A stretch of 64,000 nucleotides of DNA, taken from positions 908,103 through 972,102 of the forward strand of contig NC_015676.1 in NCBI RefSeq assembly GCF_000217995.1, in the 5' to 3' direction. Of this stretch, positions 8,668 through 18,721 are shown one piece after another; positions within the stretch are counted from its first letter, which is position 1; each line of letters begins with the position of its first letter. The notes below the pieces were generated by a model. It worked only from the letters and a program-made list of their open reading frames with translations. It was not told the DNA's origin and made no database searches. Position numbers and translations under genes: made by a program. The stretch comes from Methanosalsum zhilinae DSM 4017. Its GTDB lineage: Archaea > Halobacteriota > Methanosarcinia > Methanosarcinales > Methanosarcinaceae.

Positions 8668-9963
8668 TCAGGAGACTGTTTTTCCTATAAAATATCCTGG
8701 CATAACATCAATGACCTCTATGGTGCATATGTCGCCGGGAGAAATATTATCATCTTTAATCACAACCGGCTTGTATGATTGTGTTCTTGCCATGAACCCT
8801 TCAAATTTTGCTTCCATTGAAATAAAGGCTTCCCCCTTCCAACCTATCATTTTTCTTTTAGATTCGATTTTGACCTCTTCACAAGCTTTGTGGAGAGTTT
8901 TTGATCTTTTTGCAACTATACGAGAATCAATGTTGCGATAGTTAAATGCTGGTGTACCTGGACGGGGTGTATATCTGGAAATATTTATTTTATCCGGACA
9001 ATATTCTTTTATCCATTCAACACTTTTGTTGAAGTCATCATCTGTCTCATAAGGAAATCCTACTATTATATCTGTAAACAGCGTCAGATCACCAAACCGG
9101 TATCTGAACCTGGAAATTATATCCTCAACATCTTTCATGGAGTGGTTTCTGTTCATTGCACTTAATGTATTTTCAGATGCAGACTGTATGGGAAGATGCA
9201 GCAGTTTGTAGATTTTATCATTTTCAAAGGCCTTGATCAGATCATCAAGAATGGGTAATACAGAAAAAGGATTCATCATTCCGACCCTGATCTTAAAATG
9301 TTCAGGAATCTTGCATAGCATATTCAGAAGTTCGGGAAGGGAGGATTGAATGTCAGCTCCATACTGCCCATTATCCTGGGAAGTTATCCAGACTTCTCTG
9401 CATCCTTCTGATATAGCTTTTTTTACATCATCGACTATATCTTTAGGATCAAATGATGTCAGGGGACCTCGCGCATCTCTCACGATACAGTATGAGCAGC
9501 GATGATTACATCCCTGGGATATCTGGCATATATGGATGTTTGGGTTATGTCGTATTCGATCCACGTTTAGAAAACCTTCAGGCACAGATGAAAGCAATTC
9601 TATTCTATCTTTAACGGATCCTTTGTTTGAATTCTGGATTTTGTTCAAAATATTTCCTATTTCTGTTATTGAGTTGACTCCCAGAACATGGGCCTGCGAA
9701 TTTGCTTCAATTATATCTTTCATCTGCACCTGAGGCATGCACCCTGTTACAACCAGTTCTCTTTCAGTCTTTCCAATCTCACTGATTCTGTGAAGGATCT
9801 TTTTTTCGGTTGTTGATTTTACAGTACAGGTATTTATTACAACCGCCTGTGCACTGCTTTCATCATCAACGAGCTCATGCCCGTATTCATTGATCTTTGC
9901 GGCCATTATTTCTGCAGATGCCTGATTTGCAGAACATCCATAATTTAGTATATGAACTTTCAT
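8668..9963 (-). CDS. tRNA (N6-threonylcarbamoyladenosine-37) methylthiotransferase
   Basis: A 431-aa radical-SAM enzyme of the archaeal/eukaryotic MtaB class (CDKAL1 relatives), which converts t6A37 to ms2t6A37 in ANN-decoding tRNAs. It has the UPF0004 domain with three cluster cysteines (NYGCSANQ at 10, INTCTV near 46, TGCMP near 79), the radical-SAM C-x3-C-x2-C motif in GCNHRCSYCIVRDARG near 154, and a C-terminal TRAM domain (about 365-430). It fits with the nearby Cgi121 gene, whose complex makes the t6A substrate. Length is usual for the family. Confidence 0.92.
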   Translation of the reverse strand: MKVHILNYGCSANQASAEIMAAKINEYGHELVDDESSAQAVVINTCTVKSTTEKKILHRISEIGKTERELVVTGCMPQVQMKDIIEANSQAHVLGVNSITEIGNILNKIQNSNKGSVKDRIELLSSVPEGFLNVDRIRHNPNIHICQISQGCNHRCSYCIVRDARGPLTSFDPKDIVDDVKKAISEGCREVWITSQDNGQYGADIQSSLPELLNMLCKIPEHFKIRVGMMNPFSVLPILDDLIKAFENDKIYKLLHLPIQSASENTLSAMNRNHSMKDVEDIISRFRYRFGDLTLFTDIIVGFPYETDDDFNKSVEWIKEYCPDKINISRYTPRPGTPAFNYRNIDSRIVAKRSKTLHKACEEVKIESKRKMIGWKGEAFISMEAKFEGFMARTQSYKPVVIKDDNISPGDICTIEVIDVMPGYFIGKTVS

Positions 9964-10037
9964 TTTAAGAGGTATGGTTTAATGTCACTTATTCTGGTAA
10001 ATTCAATTATGCTTTGTAGATACATATCTTCTGAAAC

Positions 10038-11129
10038 TCACTTCATCCTGAGGGGAGTAGCTTCTTTGTCATGAATATAGATTGCATCTGTAAACTTTAC
10101 GACACCTGAACTTCCCATTGTAATTGTATTGACCCTTGCATCTCCTTCCCCAAACAGGTTCGCTTCTTTAAGCAACTGTCCCGGTGTTACTCCTGTTGCA
10201 GCAAATATCACATCTTTACCTGGGACCAGTCTCTCAGTATCAAGTACGTCATCTAGATTATTTTCCATGATGCCCATTTTTTTCAGTCGGGGTATCTTTT
10301 CCTTTTTCTCTCTTTCAATCTCATCTCTGGATTTTTTATTTGCAACAGCAGGAAGCACAAGCCTTGCAAGTATTTTTCCGCCCAGGATCTTCATTGCAGC
10401 TGCTGTCAGCACAGCTTCACCCGAGCCACCGGATCCCATGACAACATGAACGCCAGAACCCCTGATAGCAGTTGCAACACCAGGCATGAGGTCTCCATCG
10501 GAAACCAAATTAACTCTTGCGCCGGTTCCCCTTATTTCTCTGATCAACTCCTGATGCCGGGGTCTGTCAAGTATGACTACTACAAGTTCCTCGACAGCTC
10601 TGTTAAGTGCCTTTGCAATGATTTGCAGATTTTCTGAAACCGGGGCGTCAAGGTCAATTTTCTGATCTGGATTTTTCTTTTCATATTTAACGACATCTGA
10701 TCCGACTACAATTTTGTCCATATACACATCAGGACCATGAAATAGACCACCGGGCTCTGCCATGGCCATTACGGATATCGATCCCGGGACTCCGTCTGCA
10801 GTTAAATTTGTTCCTTCCAGTGGATCCACTGCAATATCGACTTCCAGATCACCTTTACCTGTACCCACCTCTTCCCCAATATATAGCATGGGTGCTTTAT
10901 CCCTCTCTCCTTCACCAATTTTGATGGTACCTTTCATATCCAGACAGTTTAGCATTCTTCTCATTGATTCTACTGCAACCTGATCTGCGTAGTTTTTGTC
11001 TCCCCTGCCGATCTGATGTGCAGCGGCAATGGCTGCTGCTTCTGTTACATTTACCAGGCGTGGAAGAAGTGCCTGCTCAATTGGCCCAGCGCTTTTCATC
11101 ATTATCTCACATTTTTTTTGAGCATCCAT
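10038..11129 (-). CDS. glpX: Class II fructose-1,6-bisphosphatase (GlpX type)
   Basis: A 363-aa phosphatase that removes the C1 phosphate from fructose 1,6-bisphosphate in gluconeogenesis. Family motifs are KIGEGERDKAPMLYIGE near 62, the metal-binding VDPLEGTNL near 102, VHVVMGSGGSGEAV near 232 and VIFAATGVTPGQLL near 307. All metal-liganding acidic residues visible in these motifs are intact. Most archaea rely on the bifunctional class V aldolase/phosphatase, so GlpX is an addition of bacterial type also seen in some halophilic Methanosarcinales. The start at 11129 has GGATC upstream; a later M10 is possible. Confidence 0.92.
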   Translation of the reverse strand: MDAQKKCEIMMKSAGPIEQALLPRLVNVTEAAAIAAAHQIGRGDKNYADQVAVESMRRMLNCLDMKGTIKIGEGERDKAPMLYIGEEVGTGKGDLEVDIAVDPLEGTNLTADGVPGSISVMAMAEPGGLFHGPDVYMDKIVVGSDVVKYEKKNPDQKIDLDAPVSENLQIIAKALNRAVEELVVVILDRPRHQELIREIRGTGARVNLVSDGDLMPGVATAIRGSGVHVVMGSGGSGEAVLTAAAMKILGGKILARLVLPAVANKKSRDEIEREKKEKIPRLKKMGIMENNLDDVLDTERLVPGKDVIFAATGVTPGQLLKEANLFGEGDARVNTITMGSSGVVKFTDAIYIHDKEATPLRMK

Positions 11130-11276
11130 TATGATCCAACCATAAATTTGACAAATTTATAAAATATGACGTTAGTTAATTTGATGTTTTCCTGAAATGA
11201 ATCTGAAATACTTTTATTATCATGTGCTAAATAGTGGTTCAGTTATATGAGCCATTATATAAATTTATGTCACATG

Positions 11277-11786
11277 TCATTTAAGGTAATCCACAAGTGC
11301 TACTCTTTCAATCACCAGATCCGGAATTTTTTCCTTCCCCACAGCATCAATTTCTTCTTCTGTTATATTAAACTGCGCCATTAATATATTTATCTTTGAA
11401 CTGGAGCACTTTAAAAGTGGCTTTTCAGTAATGATTTCCTTAAGCTCTGTAACTGATTCTCTGACATCGTTTTCATCTCCCATGACTACAAGAGCCAGCA
11501 TGTTTTCTCCTTTCCGGACACCCATGGAAAAAGCCTCATCGATCTGTCTTTTTCCGGAAGCATACCTCATTATCTCTATTCCCGGGTCATTTGCCAGATT
11601 TGAACCTTTTTCAATGGATGAAAGGGCCTTTTCAATCGCAAACATGATATGTTCCTGGCCTGCTATTTTATCAGCGTTCATCGCCTGCACAAGGACATTA
11701 TTGCAGGAAGCGATCTGATTAAGCTGATTCAGGAACTCAGAAACTTTTTTAATGTATGTAATACCAGTTAAAATCATTACATTCAT
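11277..11786 (-). CDS. cgi121: KEOPS complex subunit Cgi121
   Basis: A 169-aa protein matching the Cgi121/TPRKB family, with the segments NADKIAGQEHIMFAIEKALSSI, EIMRYASGKRQIDEAFSMGVRKG and ALVVMGDE. In KEOPS, Cgi121 binds the kinase Bud32 and recruits tRNA for t6A37 synthesis. Start choice between the ATG at 11786 and that at 11777 is open. Other KEOPS genes are not in the window, as is usual in archaea where the subunits are scattered. Confidence 0.85.
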   Translation of the reverse strand: MNVMILTGITYIKKVSEFLNQLNQIASCNNVLVQAMNADKIAGQEHIMFAIEKALSSIEKGSNLANDPGIEIMRYASGKRQIDEAFSMGVRKGENMLALVVMGDENDVRESVTELKEIITEKPLLKCSSSKINILMAQFNITEEEIDAVGKEKIPDLVIERVALVDYLK

Positions 11787-11968
11787 AGGAATTATGAGAT
11801 AATTAATTTTGCATAAGCATATCGGTCACTGTATAAATTCTTAGCACAATGATGCTTTACTGCCCATAGGATTGGAATGACCAATCAATTACTTTATGTA
11901 TAATATTAATTATTGAATTCTCATACTCATACAAATTTCACAAAATTTGGAAAACCAGGAGATAACCA

Positions 11969-13177
11969 ATGTATAATTTAGAATGTATAGACTGTGGAAA
12001 CAAATATTCGAAATCAGATGTCGTTTATACCTGTAAATGCGGTGGTCTTCTTGATATAATTTATGACTATGCTAACATAAATATTGATATGGAGAAATTG
12101 AAATATGAACCTCCTACAGTTTGGAAATACCGTGATCTACTTCCAATAACCGGTAATCCTGTAACTATTTATGAAGGGGGTACACCTCTTTATCGGTGCG
12201 ATCGCCTGGCTGAAAAGATTGGAGTAAAGGAATTATATGTAAAGCATGAGGGATTGAATCCCACAGGTTCTTTTAAGGATAGGGGAATGACTGTTGGTGT
12301 ATCTAAAGCAATTGAACTTGGCATGAAGACTGTTGCATGTGCTTCAACAGGAAACACATCTGCTTCACTTGCGATTTACGGAGCAAAGGCTGGAATTCCT
12401 GCGATTGTTCTATTGCCTGAGGGAAAAGTAGCAATGGGAAAGGTTGCACAGGCATTGATGCATGGTGCAAAGGTCTTGAGCATTAGGGGAAATTTTGATG
12501 AGGCACTTGCTCTTGTGCGAACATTATGTGATCAGGAAAAGTTCTATCTTTTAAATTCCATCAATCCCTATAGGCTGGAGGGGCAGAAAACAATCGGATT
12601 CGAGATCGTAGACCAACTTGGACTCAAGGTTCCAGACAGGGTAGTCCTTCCAGTTGGAAATGCAGGCAACATTACTGCCATCTATAAAGGATTCAAAGAG
12701 TTTAGAGAATTGAAGATAACGGATACTGTACCAAAAATGTGTGGTATTCAGGCAGAGGGTGCATCCCCGATTGTACAGGCTATAAAGAGTGGTGCAGAAT
12801 CTATTATTCCAGAATCAAATCCAGAAACTATAGCAACTGCAATACGTATAGGAGATCCGGTAAACGCAAAGAAAGCCCTCAATGCAATAAGGGAATCAGA
12901 AGGGACTGCTGAAACAGTTACGGATGAAGAACTTGTTCAGGCCCAGCGAGATCTTGCACAGCTGGAAGGTATTGGTGTGGAACCTGCAAGTGCAACATCT
13001 GTTGCAGGACTCCGGAAACTTGTAGAGGCTGGTGTTATAGGTAGTGAAGAAACGGTTGTATGTGTCACAACAGGTCATCTGCTAAAAGATCCTCAGGAAG
13101 TCATTGATGCATGTGACCGGCCTATACTGGTGGATGCAACTATTGAAGCAATAAGGGATGTCGTGTTTCCCAAATAA
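11969..13177 (+). CDS. thrC: Threonine synthase
   Basis: A 402-aa PLP enzyme that converts O-phosphohomoserine to threonine. It starts with an archaeal-type zinc-ribbon (ECIDCGNKYSKSDVVYTCKCGG) and has the PLP lysine K103 in NPTGSFKDRGM. The phosphate loop is PVGNAGN, and CASTGNTSASLA is also characteristic. GGAGATAACCA precedes the ATG. The gene is followed 59 nt later by leuS, which may be co-transcribed. It completes the pathway whose homoserine dehydrogenase is at 37948. Confidence 0.95.
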   Translation: MYNLECIDCGNKYSKSDVVYTCKCGGLLDIIYDYANINIDMEKLKYEPPTVWKYRDLLPITGNPVTIYEGGTPLYRCDRLAEKIGVKELYVKHEGLNPTGSFKDRGMTVGVSKAIELGMKTVACASTGNTSASLAIYGAKAGIPAIVLLPEGKVAMGKVAQALMHGAKVLSIRGNFDEALALVRTLCDQEKFYLLNSINPYRLEGQKTIGFEIVDQLGLKVPDRVVLPVGNAGNITAIYKGFKEFRELKITDTVPKMCGIQAEGASPIVQAIKSGAESIIPESNPETIATAIRIGDPVNAKKALNAIRESEGTAETVTDEELVQAQRDLAQLEGIGVEPASATSVAGLRKLVEAGVIGSEETVVCVTTGHLLKDPQEVIDACDRPILVDATIEAIRDVVFPK

Positions 13178-13236
13178 CAGATAGAGTATTAGAGTATTGA
13201 GCAGAATTTGCCAGATATTAAAGGATGTTGTGGATT

Positions 13237-16140
13237 ATGCAAAAACATTATCGACCAGATGTTATCGAAAAAAAATGGATTTCCAGATGGACCAGCAGCA
13301 AGATATTTGAGGCTGAACCTGATAAAGGCAGCAAGTATTTCATTACTGTTCCCTATCCGTATTTAAATGGAATTCTGCATGCTGGTCATACACGTACCTT
13401 CACAATAGGAGATGTTATTGCAAGGTACAGGCGCATGCAAGGTTATAATGTATTGTTCCCGATGGGATTTCATGTTACAGGAACTCCCATTGTTGGTCTT
13501 GCTGAACTAATCCGAAATCGAGATCCTCAGACAATTGAGGTTTATTCCAAACACCATGGAATATCGGATGATAGATTGCAGACACTTAACACTCCTGAAA
13601 AAATTGTGGATTATTTCAGTGTAGAAGCTGAAAAATCCATGCGTTCTATAGGATACTCGATTGACTGGAGAAGAAAATTCACAACTACCGATGATACATA
13701 TAAAAAGTTTATAGAATGGCAATTCAACCATCTTCATGAAAAAGGATATATTGTAAAGGGATCACATCCTGTGAAATGGTGTCCAGGTGATGATAATCCT
13801 GTAGAGGATCACGATATACTCCATGGTGAAGGAGCAACTATTGTAGATTATACTCTTATTAAGTTCAGATATGAGGATATGATCATTCCCTGTGCAACAC
13901 TGCGCCCTGAGACTACATTTGGCGTAACTAATCTGTGGGTAAACCCTGAGGCAGAGTATGTCAAGGTCAAAGTTAAAAAAGAGGGATCCCATGAACTTTG
14001 GATCGTTAGCAGGGAAGCATATGAAAAACTCACCTTCACTGACAGAAATGTTGAACTGGTCGAAAAAGTGCCTGCCATGTCTCTGATAGGGATCAAGGTT
14101 GAAAATCCACTTACAGGGGATGAAGTTATTACTTTACCAGCTTCCTTTGTCAAGGCCGGTAATGGAAGCGGAATAGTTATGAGTGTTCCGGCGCATGCTC
14201 CTTTTGATTATCTGGCACTGCGGGACCTGTATGATGCGGATCTGAGTGAATATGAGATTACTGAAAATCCAGGGGATATAAAACTCATCTCACTTATTGA
14301 TGTTCCTGATTTTGGAGAATATCCTGCAGTAGATGCAGTTGAAAAATTCAATATCCGGGATCAGAAAGACCCTCGTGCCGAGGATGCCACTAAACTGGTA
14401 TATAGGCGTGAATTCCATTCAGGGGTTCTGAAAGAAAACACCGGTAAATATGCAAATATAAAAGTTTCTAAAATAAAAAATATTCTTACTCAGGACCTGA
14501 TTGAACAGAATATTGGGGAAATATTCTATGAGTTCAGTGAGCCTGTAGTTTGTCGTTGTGGCACTCCGTGTGTTGTGAAGATGGTTCGTGGGCAGTGGTT
14601 CTTAAATTATTCTGATCCCCAATGGAAAGAGATGGTGTATAAATGTATAGAACAGATGGATATAATTCCTGAAGAGCTTCGTGTTGAATTCAACAATAAG
14701 GTTGACTGGCTGAAAGATAAAGCATGTGCCCGGAAAAAAGGTCTTGGAACAAGATTACCTTTTGATAAGGACTGGCTAATTGAATCACTTGCAGATTCGA
14801 CGATCTATATGTCCTATTATATTATTTCAAAATTTTTAACAGAAAATATCAAACCAGAGAATCTAACTAAAAAGCTCTTTGATTATGTTTTACTTGATGT
14901 GGGCACATTGGAGGAAGTTTTGGAGGACTGTGGTCTGGATAAAAATACTATCGAAGGTATGAAGAACGATTTTGAGTACTGGTATCCTGTTGATATGCGT
15001 ACTTCAGGTAAGGATCTGGTCCCAAACCATCTTTTGTTCTTCCTGTTCCATCATGTTGCCATATTTGATGAAGATAAATGGCCAAAGACGATTGCAGTTA
15101 ATGGTTTTGTTTCACTTGAAGGAGAGAAAATGAGCAAATCCAAAGGTCCTCTTCTAACTATGAACGAAGCTGTACGAACATATGGTGCAGATGTCACCCG
15201 TATGTATATTCTCTCATCTGCTGAACAGACACAGGATGCTGACTGGAAGAATAGCGGTGTGGAAGCTGCAAAAAAGCAGATAGAAAGGTTCTATACATTT
15301 TCCCAGGAAATAATTGATTCTTATAGTGAAGAGGCGTTTCTTTCAGGATACGAAATCTCTGAGATTGAACATATTGATAAATGGCTTCTTAGTAAAGTTC
15401 AAAGGCGTATCAACCAGACCAACGTCTCACTTGATCAAATAAAGACCAGAAATGCTCTTCAAAATTCATTTTTCCTTATGTTCAATGACATAAGATGGTA
15501 TCAGCGAAGGGGAGGAGTGAAGCTTCTTCCATATATTCTTGATGTGTGGGTTCGTTTAATGGCACCATTTACTCCACATCTATCTGAAGAGGTGTGGTCA
15601 TATATGGGCCATGATGAATCTGATTTCATTTCACTTGCACAGTATCCTCAATATAATTCGGCCCTTGTCGACATTAATGCAGAACTGGCAGAGGAGATGA
15701 TAAGCAATACTCTGGAAGATATTGAAGAAATAATTAAGGTAATCAAACTATCTCCCAGTAAAATTTATCTCTATACATCCCAGAACTGGAAGATCTCGAT
15801 ATTCAAAAAAGCGATCTTCATGAGCAGTGAAGGAAAACTGGAAGTAGGTACTCTCATCAAAGAAGCCATGTCAGATCCTGAGATGAAAAAATACGGGAAA
15901 AAGATTCCAAAGTTTGTACAAAAGCTGGTACCTGAAATCAAGAGTATGAAACCCGAAAGGATTGAAACATTGCTGCAGGCCGATTTTAACGAAGAAGAGA
16001 TTCTAAAAGGTTCTGTTCTATTTTTCGAAAAAGAGACCGGTTGCAGTGTTAAAGTTTATTCCGGAGACGATCCTGAATATGACCCCGAGGGTAAATCAGC
16101 ACATGCATCAATACTGAGGCCTGCCATATATATAGAATAA
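13237..16140 (+). CDS. leuS: Leucyl-tRNA synthetase
   Basis: A class I aminoacyl-tRNA synthetase of about 967 aa, archaeal/eukaryotic type. It shows the HIGH equivalent (HAGH in YLNGILHAGHTRTF), a large CP1 editing domain (about 210-420) and KMSKS in GEKMSKSKGP near residue 632. The C-terminal anticodon-binding domain extends to the end, as in archaeal enzymes. I prefer the ATG at 13237 (protein MQKHYRPDVIEKKW) over that at 13225, which has its purines too close to the start. No defects seen. Confidence 0.95.
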   Translation: MQKHYRPDVIEKKWISRWTSSKIFEAEPDKGSKYFITVPYPYLNGILHAGHTRTFTIGDVIARYRRMQGYNVLFPMGFHVTGTPIVGLAELIRNRDPQTIEVYSKHHGISDDRLQTLNTPEKIVDYFSVEAEKSMRSIGYSIDWRRKFTTTDDTYKKFIEWQFNHLHEKGYIVKGSHPVKWCPGDDNPVEDHDILHGEGATIVDYTLIKFRYEDMIIPCATLRPETTFGVTNLWVNPEAEYVKVKVKKEGSHELWIVSREAYEKLTFTDRNVELVEKVPAMSLIGIKVENPLTGDEVITLPASFVKAGNGSGIVMSVPAHAPFDYLALRDLYDADLSEYEITENPGDIKLISLIDVPDFGEYPAVDAVEKFNIRDQKDPRAEDATKLVYRREFHSGVLKENTGKYANIKVSKIKNILTQDLIEQNIGEIFYEFSEPVVCRCGTPCVVKMVRGQWFLNYSDPQWKEMVYKCIEQMDIIPEELRVEFNNKVDWLKDKACARKKGLGTRLPFDKDWLIESLADSTIYMSYYIISKFLTENIKPENLTKKLFDYVLLDVGTLEEVLEDCGLDKNTIEGMKNDFEYWYPVDMRTSGKDLVPNHLLFFLFHHVAIFDEDKWPKTIAVNGFVSLEGEKMSKSKGPLLTMNEAVRTYGADVTRMYILSSAEQTQDADWKNSGVEAAKKQIERFYTFSQEIIDSYSEEAFLSGYEISEIEHIDKWLLSKVQRRINQTNVSLDQIKTRNALQNSFFLMFNDIRWYQRRGGVKLLPYILDVWVRLMAPFTPHLSEEVWSYMGHDESDFISLAQYPQYNSALVDINAELAEEMISNTLEDIEEIIKVIKLSPSKIYLYTSQNWKISIFKKAIFMSSEGKLEVGTLIKEAMSDPEMKKYGKKIPKFVQKLVPEIKSMKPERIETLLQADFNEEEILKGSVLFFEKETGCSVKVYSGDDPEYDPEGKSAHASILRPAIYIE

Positions 16141-16180
16141 TCTTTTGACAGATAACTTTTATAAACGGAGAGTAAAAACT

Positions 16181-16424
16181 CCTATGTCTTTAGCATAGGG
16201 GATGTAATCGTCAACTATATTATAAATAATTCTCAATGTGTATGTAATTAACCGATGTCGAGAACCAAGCCAAAAGGAATTTAAACTGGACACCAATGGG
16301 ATAGGGGTCTTCTTAAAGGGTTCCATAGTTCGTTGCCTTTCCAGTTGGGTATGAACTGTGATATCAGATTCCTTAAGGAATCGGTCCAAGGAAGCACCTG
16401 AGTCTTTAGCTCAGGAGTAGTTCA
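16181..16424 (+). mobile_element. Decayed IS200/IS605-like end or palindrome-associated element
   Basis: The 320-bp gap after leuS contains two hairpins of identical design. CCTATG-TCTTTAG-CATAGG is at 16181-16199 and CCTGAG-TCTTTAG-CTCAGG at 16397-16415, and the second is followed by AGTAGTTCA. Stem length (6 bp) and the 7-nt loop are the same in both. Subterminal hairpins and a GTAGTTCA-type right end are typical of archaeal IS200/IS605 and stand-alone tnpB elements, where the right-end hairpin belongs to the guide RNA. No transposase or TnpB domain is readable between them, so this is at most a remnant or a small non-autonomous copy. Confidence 0.45.
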
Positions 16425-16460
16425 TCTGTGTATCCTGCAGTTGGAAGATCTGCAGATGTT

Positions 16461-17252
16461 TTAATACAGTTCGGGTCTTCTATCCGCAAACACTGGTATG
16501 GAACTACGTATTTTGTTTTTCTGTTCAGTATCGATGTCAGCAATTAATATGGTTTCGTTATCAGAGGCTTCTGCCAAAATATCGCCTTCTGCATTTATGA
16601 TCAAGGACCCCCCAAAATAATCTTTTCTGGGGTCAGATCCTGTTCGATTGCAGGCCACATGCGGAATCTGGTTTTCAATGGCACGTGCTTTTGCAAGGGC
16701 TGACCATATATCACTGCGTGGCTTTGGAAATTCAGCTATTGTGATCAGGATATCTGCTCCTTCAAGTGCCATTTTGCGGGCAATTTCCGGAAATCTTATT
16801 TCATAGCAAATCTCAAGCCCGATATTTAGATTACATCCCCTAAGCGGTATGGTATGGACTTTAGAGCCTGGACTGAAATATTTTTTTTCCTCTGTAAATG
16901 GATGGATTTTACGATAAAATCCTGCGATTTGACCATATTCAATGCAATATCCAAGATTATAATATTCAATATTATTTTCAAATGTATTTTTTTCTATTAT
17001 TGATCCTATCATTATACAATTATTTTTTTTTGAGAAATCAGCTATTTTTTGAATAGTATCATATGGATGCTCCTCAGCTACCTCTTCGATCCTTTCATAA
17101 CAAAAACCGGTTGAGAACACTTCAGGAAGTACAATAATGTCGGCTCCTTTAGAAACCGCACTATCTGCCATCAAAAATGCTTTCTGTAAATTTTCTTTTT
17201 TGTTACAGTATGAAATGTCCATCTGGATGCATGAAACTCTAATATTTTTCAT
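16461..17252 (-). CDS. Carbon-nitrogen hydrolase (nitrilase superfamily)
   Basis: A 263-aa amidase-like enzyme with the Glu-Lys-Cys triad visible as E in VLPEVFSTGF (about 44), K in YRKIHPF (about 115) and C in GLEICYEIRFPE (about 150). The superfamily hydrolyses amide or nitrile bonds of small metabolites; close relatives act on omega-amides or carbamoyl compounds, but the substrate cannot be inferred. It lies beside the IS-like remnant and has no obvious operon partner. Length is normal. Confidence 0.88.
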   Translation of the reverse strand: MKNIRVSCIQMDISYCNKKENLQKAFLMADSAVSKGADIIVLPEVFSTGFCYERIEEVAEEHPYDTIQKIADFSKKNNCIMIGSIIEKNTFENNIEYYNLGYCIEYGQIAGFYRKIHPFTEEKKYFSPGSKVHTIPLRGCNLNIGLEICYEIRFPEIARKMALEGADILITIAEFPKPRSDIWSALAKARAIENQIPHVACNRTGSDPRKDYFGGSLIINAEGDILAEASDNETILIADIDTEQKNKIRSSIPVFADRRPELY

Positions 17253-17543
17253 TGAAACCCTCTTGATTTAAATTGTAGATGTTCTTAAGTGCCATAATGT
17301 TTTTGAGTGTTTAATTTGTTACATTTTCGGTTGATACAGAAAGTATAGCCTTTCAGGGTTCAGGTACCTTTCATTATTTCTTCCTTAAAATAGGCTCATT
17401 ATATGGATAAAGTGGAGAATAAACAATCACTCCTTCAAATATTAAATAAATCTATGGAATTTCGGATGTGGTCGAAATATTCAATAGACAATATTTTGTA
17501 ATCCCAGTAGATCGTGCTTTTGAGTGCAATTTCAGATTATGAT

Positions 17544-17759
17544 CTACTTTTTCAAATAACTATATTTCAAAGAACCATTTTTCCTGGAACTATTGTCCTT
17601 TGGATCTTTTTGCCCTGCAGTTTTTTGCTTCTGGCGTCCACTCTCCAGTGCTCTTCGGGCAAGTAATATCCAGTATACAAAAACAGCAGATATGGCCAAA
17701 AGAAAAATAATCATTACACCAAAAAAGATAATGATCTCAAGTGATATTTGGTCTGACAA
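17544..17759 (-). CDS. Small single-pass membrane protein (71 aa)
   Basis: Begins with TTG at 17759, preceded by GGAGTGGGAG. One hydrophobic segment (about residues 8-33, EIIIFFGVMIIFLLAISAV) is followed by a basic, lysine-rich cytoplasmic tail. No family is recognised. The ribosome site, the hydrophobic segment and the positive-inside tail support a real gene, but it is short and could be a chance frame. The 291-bp spacer to its left (17253-17543) shows nothing else convincing. Confidence 0.5.
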   Translation of the reverse strand: MSDQISLEIIIFFGVMIIFLLAISAVFVYWILLARRALESGRQKQKTAGQKDPKDNSSRKNGSLKYSYLKK

Positions 17760-17996
17760 TTGGCTCCCACTCCGGATTAATGAATTTTTTATGAATATGG
17801 TTTATTCCTTAATATCTGCTAACTATAAATATTAAAATATCTGCTTTGATTTCTAGTTACGTTAGATGAGAATATTGGATTGCAGGATATTTATTCTTTT
17901 AGATAGCTTCGAGCAGTTTCGAAGTTAAATCATTTCTGTAAGTAAATTTTGTGCAAAAAAAAACAAACGTGTTTTAAGGATAACTTATCATCAGGA

Positions 17997-18605
17997 TCAC
18001 ATAGTTAATTTTGTTTGTTGTGTTTTTGGGATGAGCCCGTTCATATCGACAACATCTTTGAGGATTTCAGCCATAACGCTACCTGATATCTGTACTAGTC
18101 TTTTAGATATAGTGACTACCTCGTATGCAGGATCATTGACTGGAATATCGATTTTTGTAATTTCTGTACGATATTTTCTAATATTACTGTCCTCTGATTC
18201 CCTGATCAAAAATTCATCGTCTTCGAGATAGTTCTTTAGATTACTGATATTTATACCTGCCAGCTTTAGTTCCTGTCTGAAAACTGATCGTTTGCATAGT
18301 GTTGATATTAAATATACTGCAACTGGAAGCCTGATTTCATAATCTATGCTTTTTAAGTGCATTGCTATGAGATGATATATGTCATCATTTGGATTATCCA
18401 GATCTTCTTTTATTGTGTATACCTTAGAAGGTGGGATATCGGTTTCGCTGATTTTTTTCAGATCCCTTAACGCTCTCAAGTAGCCCGTGAGCATTAGCCT
18501 ATGTTCTGAAATTCCTGCTGTTTTCAATTCCCGGGTTATACCGCTGATTGAAAGGGGCCTATTTTTGAGTATTTCATTGATATGATCATAAAGTTTTTCA
18601 GGCAT
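17997..18605 (-). CDS. Conserved methanogen protein with winged-helix-like N-terminus
   Basis: A 202-aa protein, no cysteine cluster or membrane segment. Residues 1-70 (LYDHINEILKNRPLSISGITRELKTAG) resemble a winged-helix DNA-binding domain, and a second helical module follows at about 75-130. I do not recognise a named family. It is divergent from the DJ-1 gene with a short spacer, and could regulate itself or that neighbour. Function unknown. Confidence 0.65.
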   Translation of the reverse strand: MPEKLYDHINEILKNRPLSISGITRELKTAGISEHRLMLTGYLRALRDLKKISETDIPPSKVYTIKEDLDNPNDDIYHLIAMHLKSIDYEIRLPVAVYLISTLCKRSVFRQELKLAGINISNLKNYLEDDEFLIRESEDSNIRKYRTEITKIDIPVNDPAYEVVTISKRLVQISGSVMAEILKDVVDMNGLIPKTQQTKLTM

Positions 18606-18721
18606 TTTATCTTAGCCAGAATTGGTAACAAACCTGAATAAACCTTTCGACATGGATGTAATATTTTAACTTCCGCGAAGTTTAAAAGTAAAAAGAACAA
18701 TTCATGCATTGGTGAATGATT

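Noticed and set aside
10129-10449. 106-aa plus-strand frame
   Set aside because: Antisense to glpX, no recognisable protein.
16159-16389. 76-aa minus-strand frame in the leuS-nitrilase gap
   Set aside because: No family resemblance; covers the IS-like hairpins and does not encode a TnpB or transposase domain.
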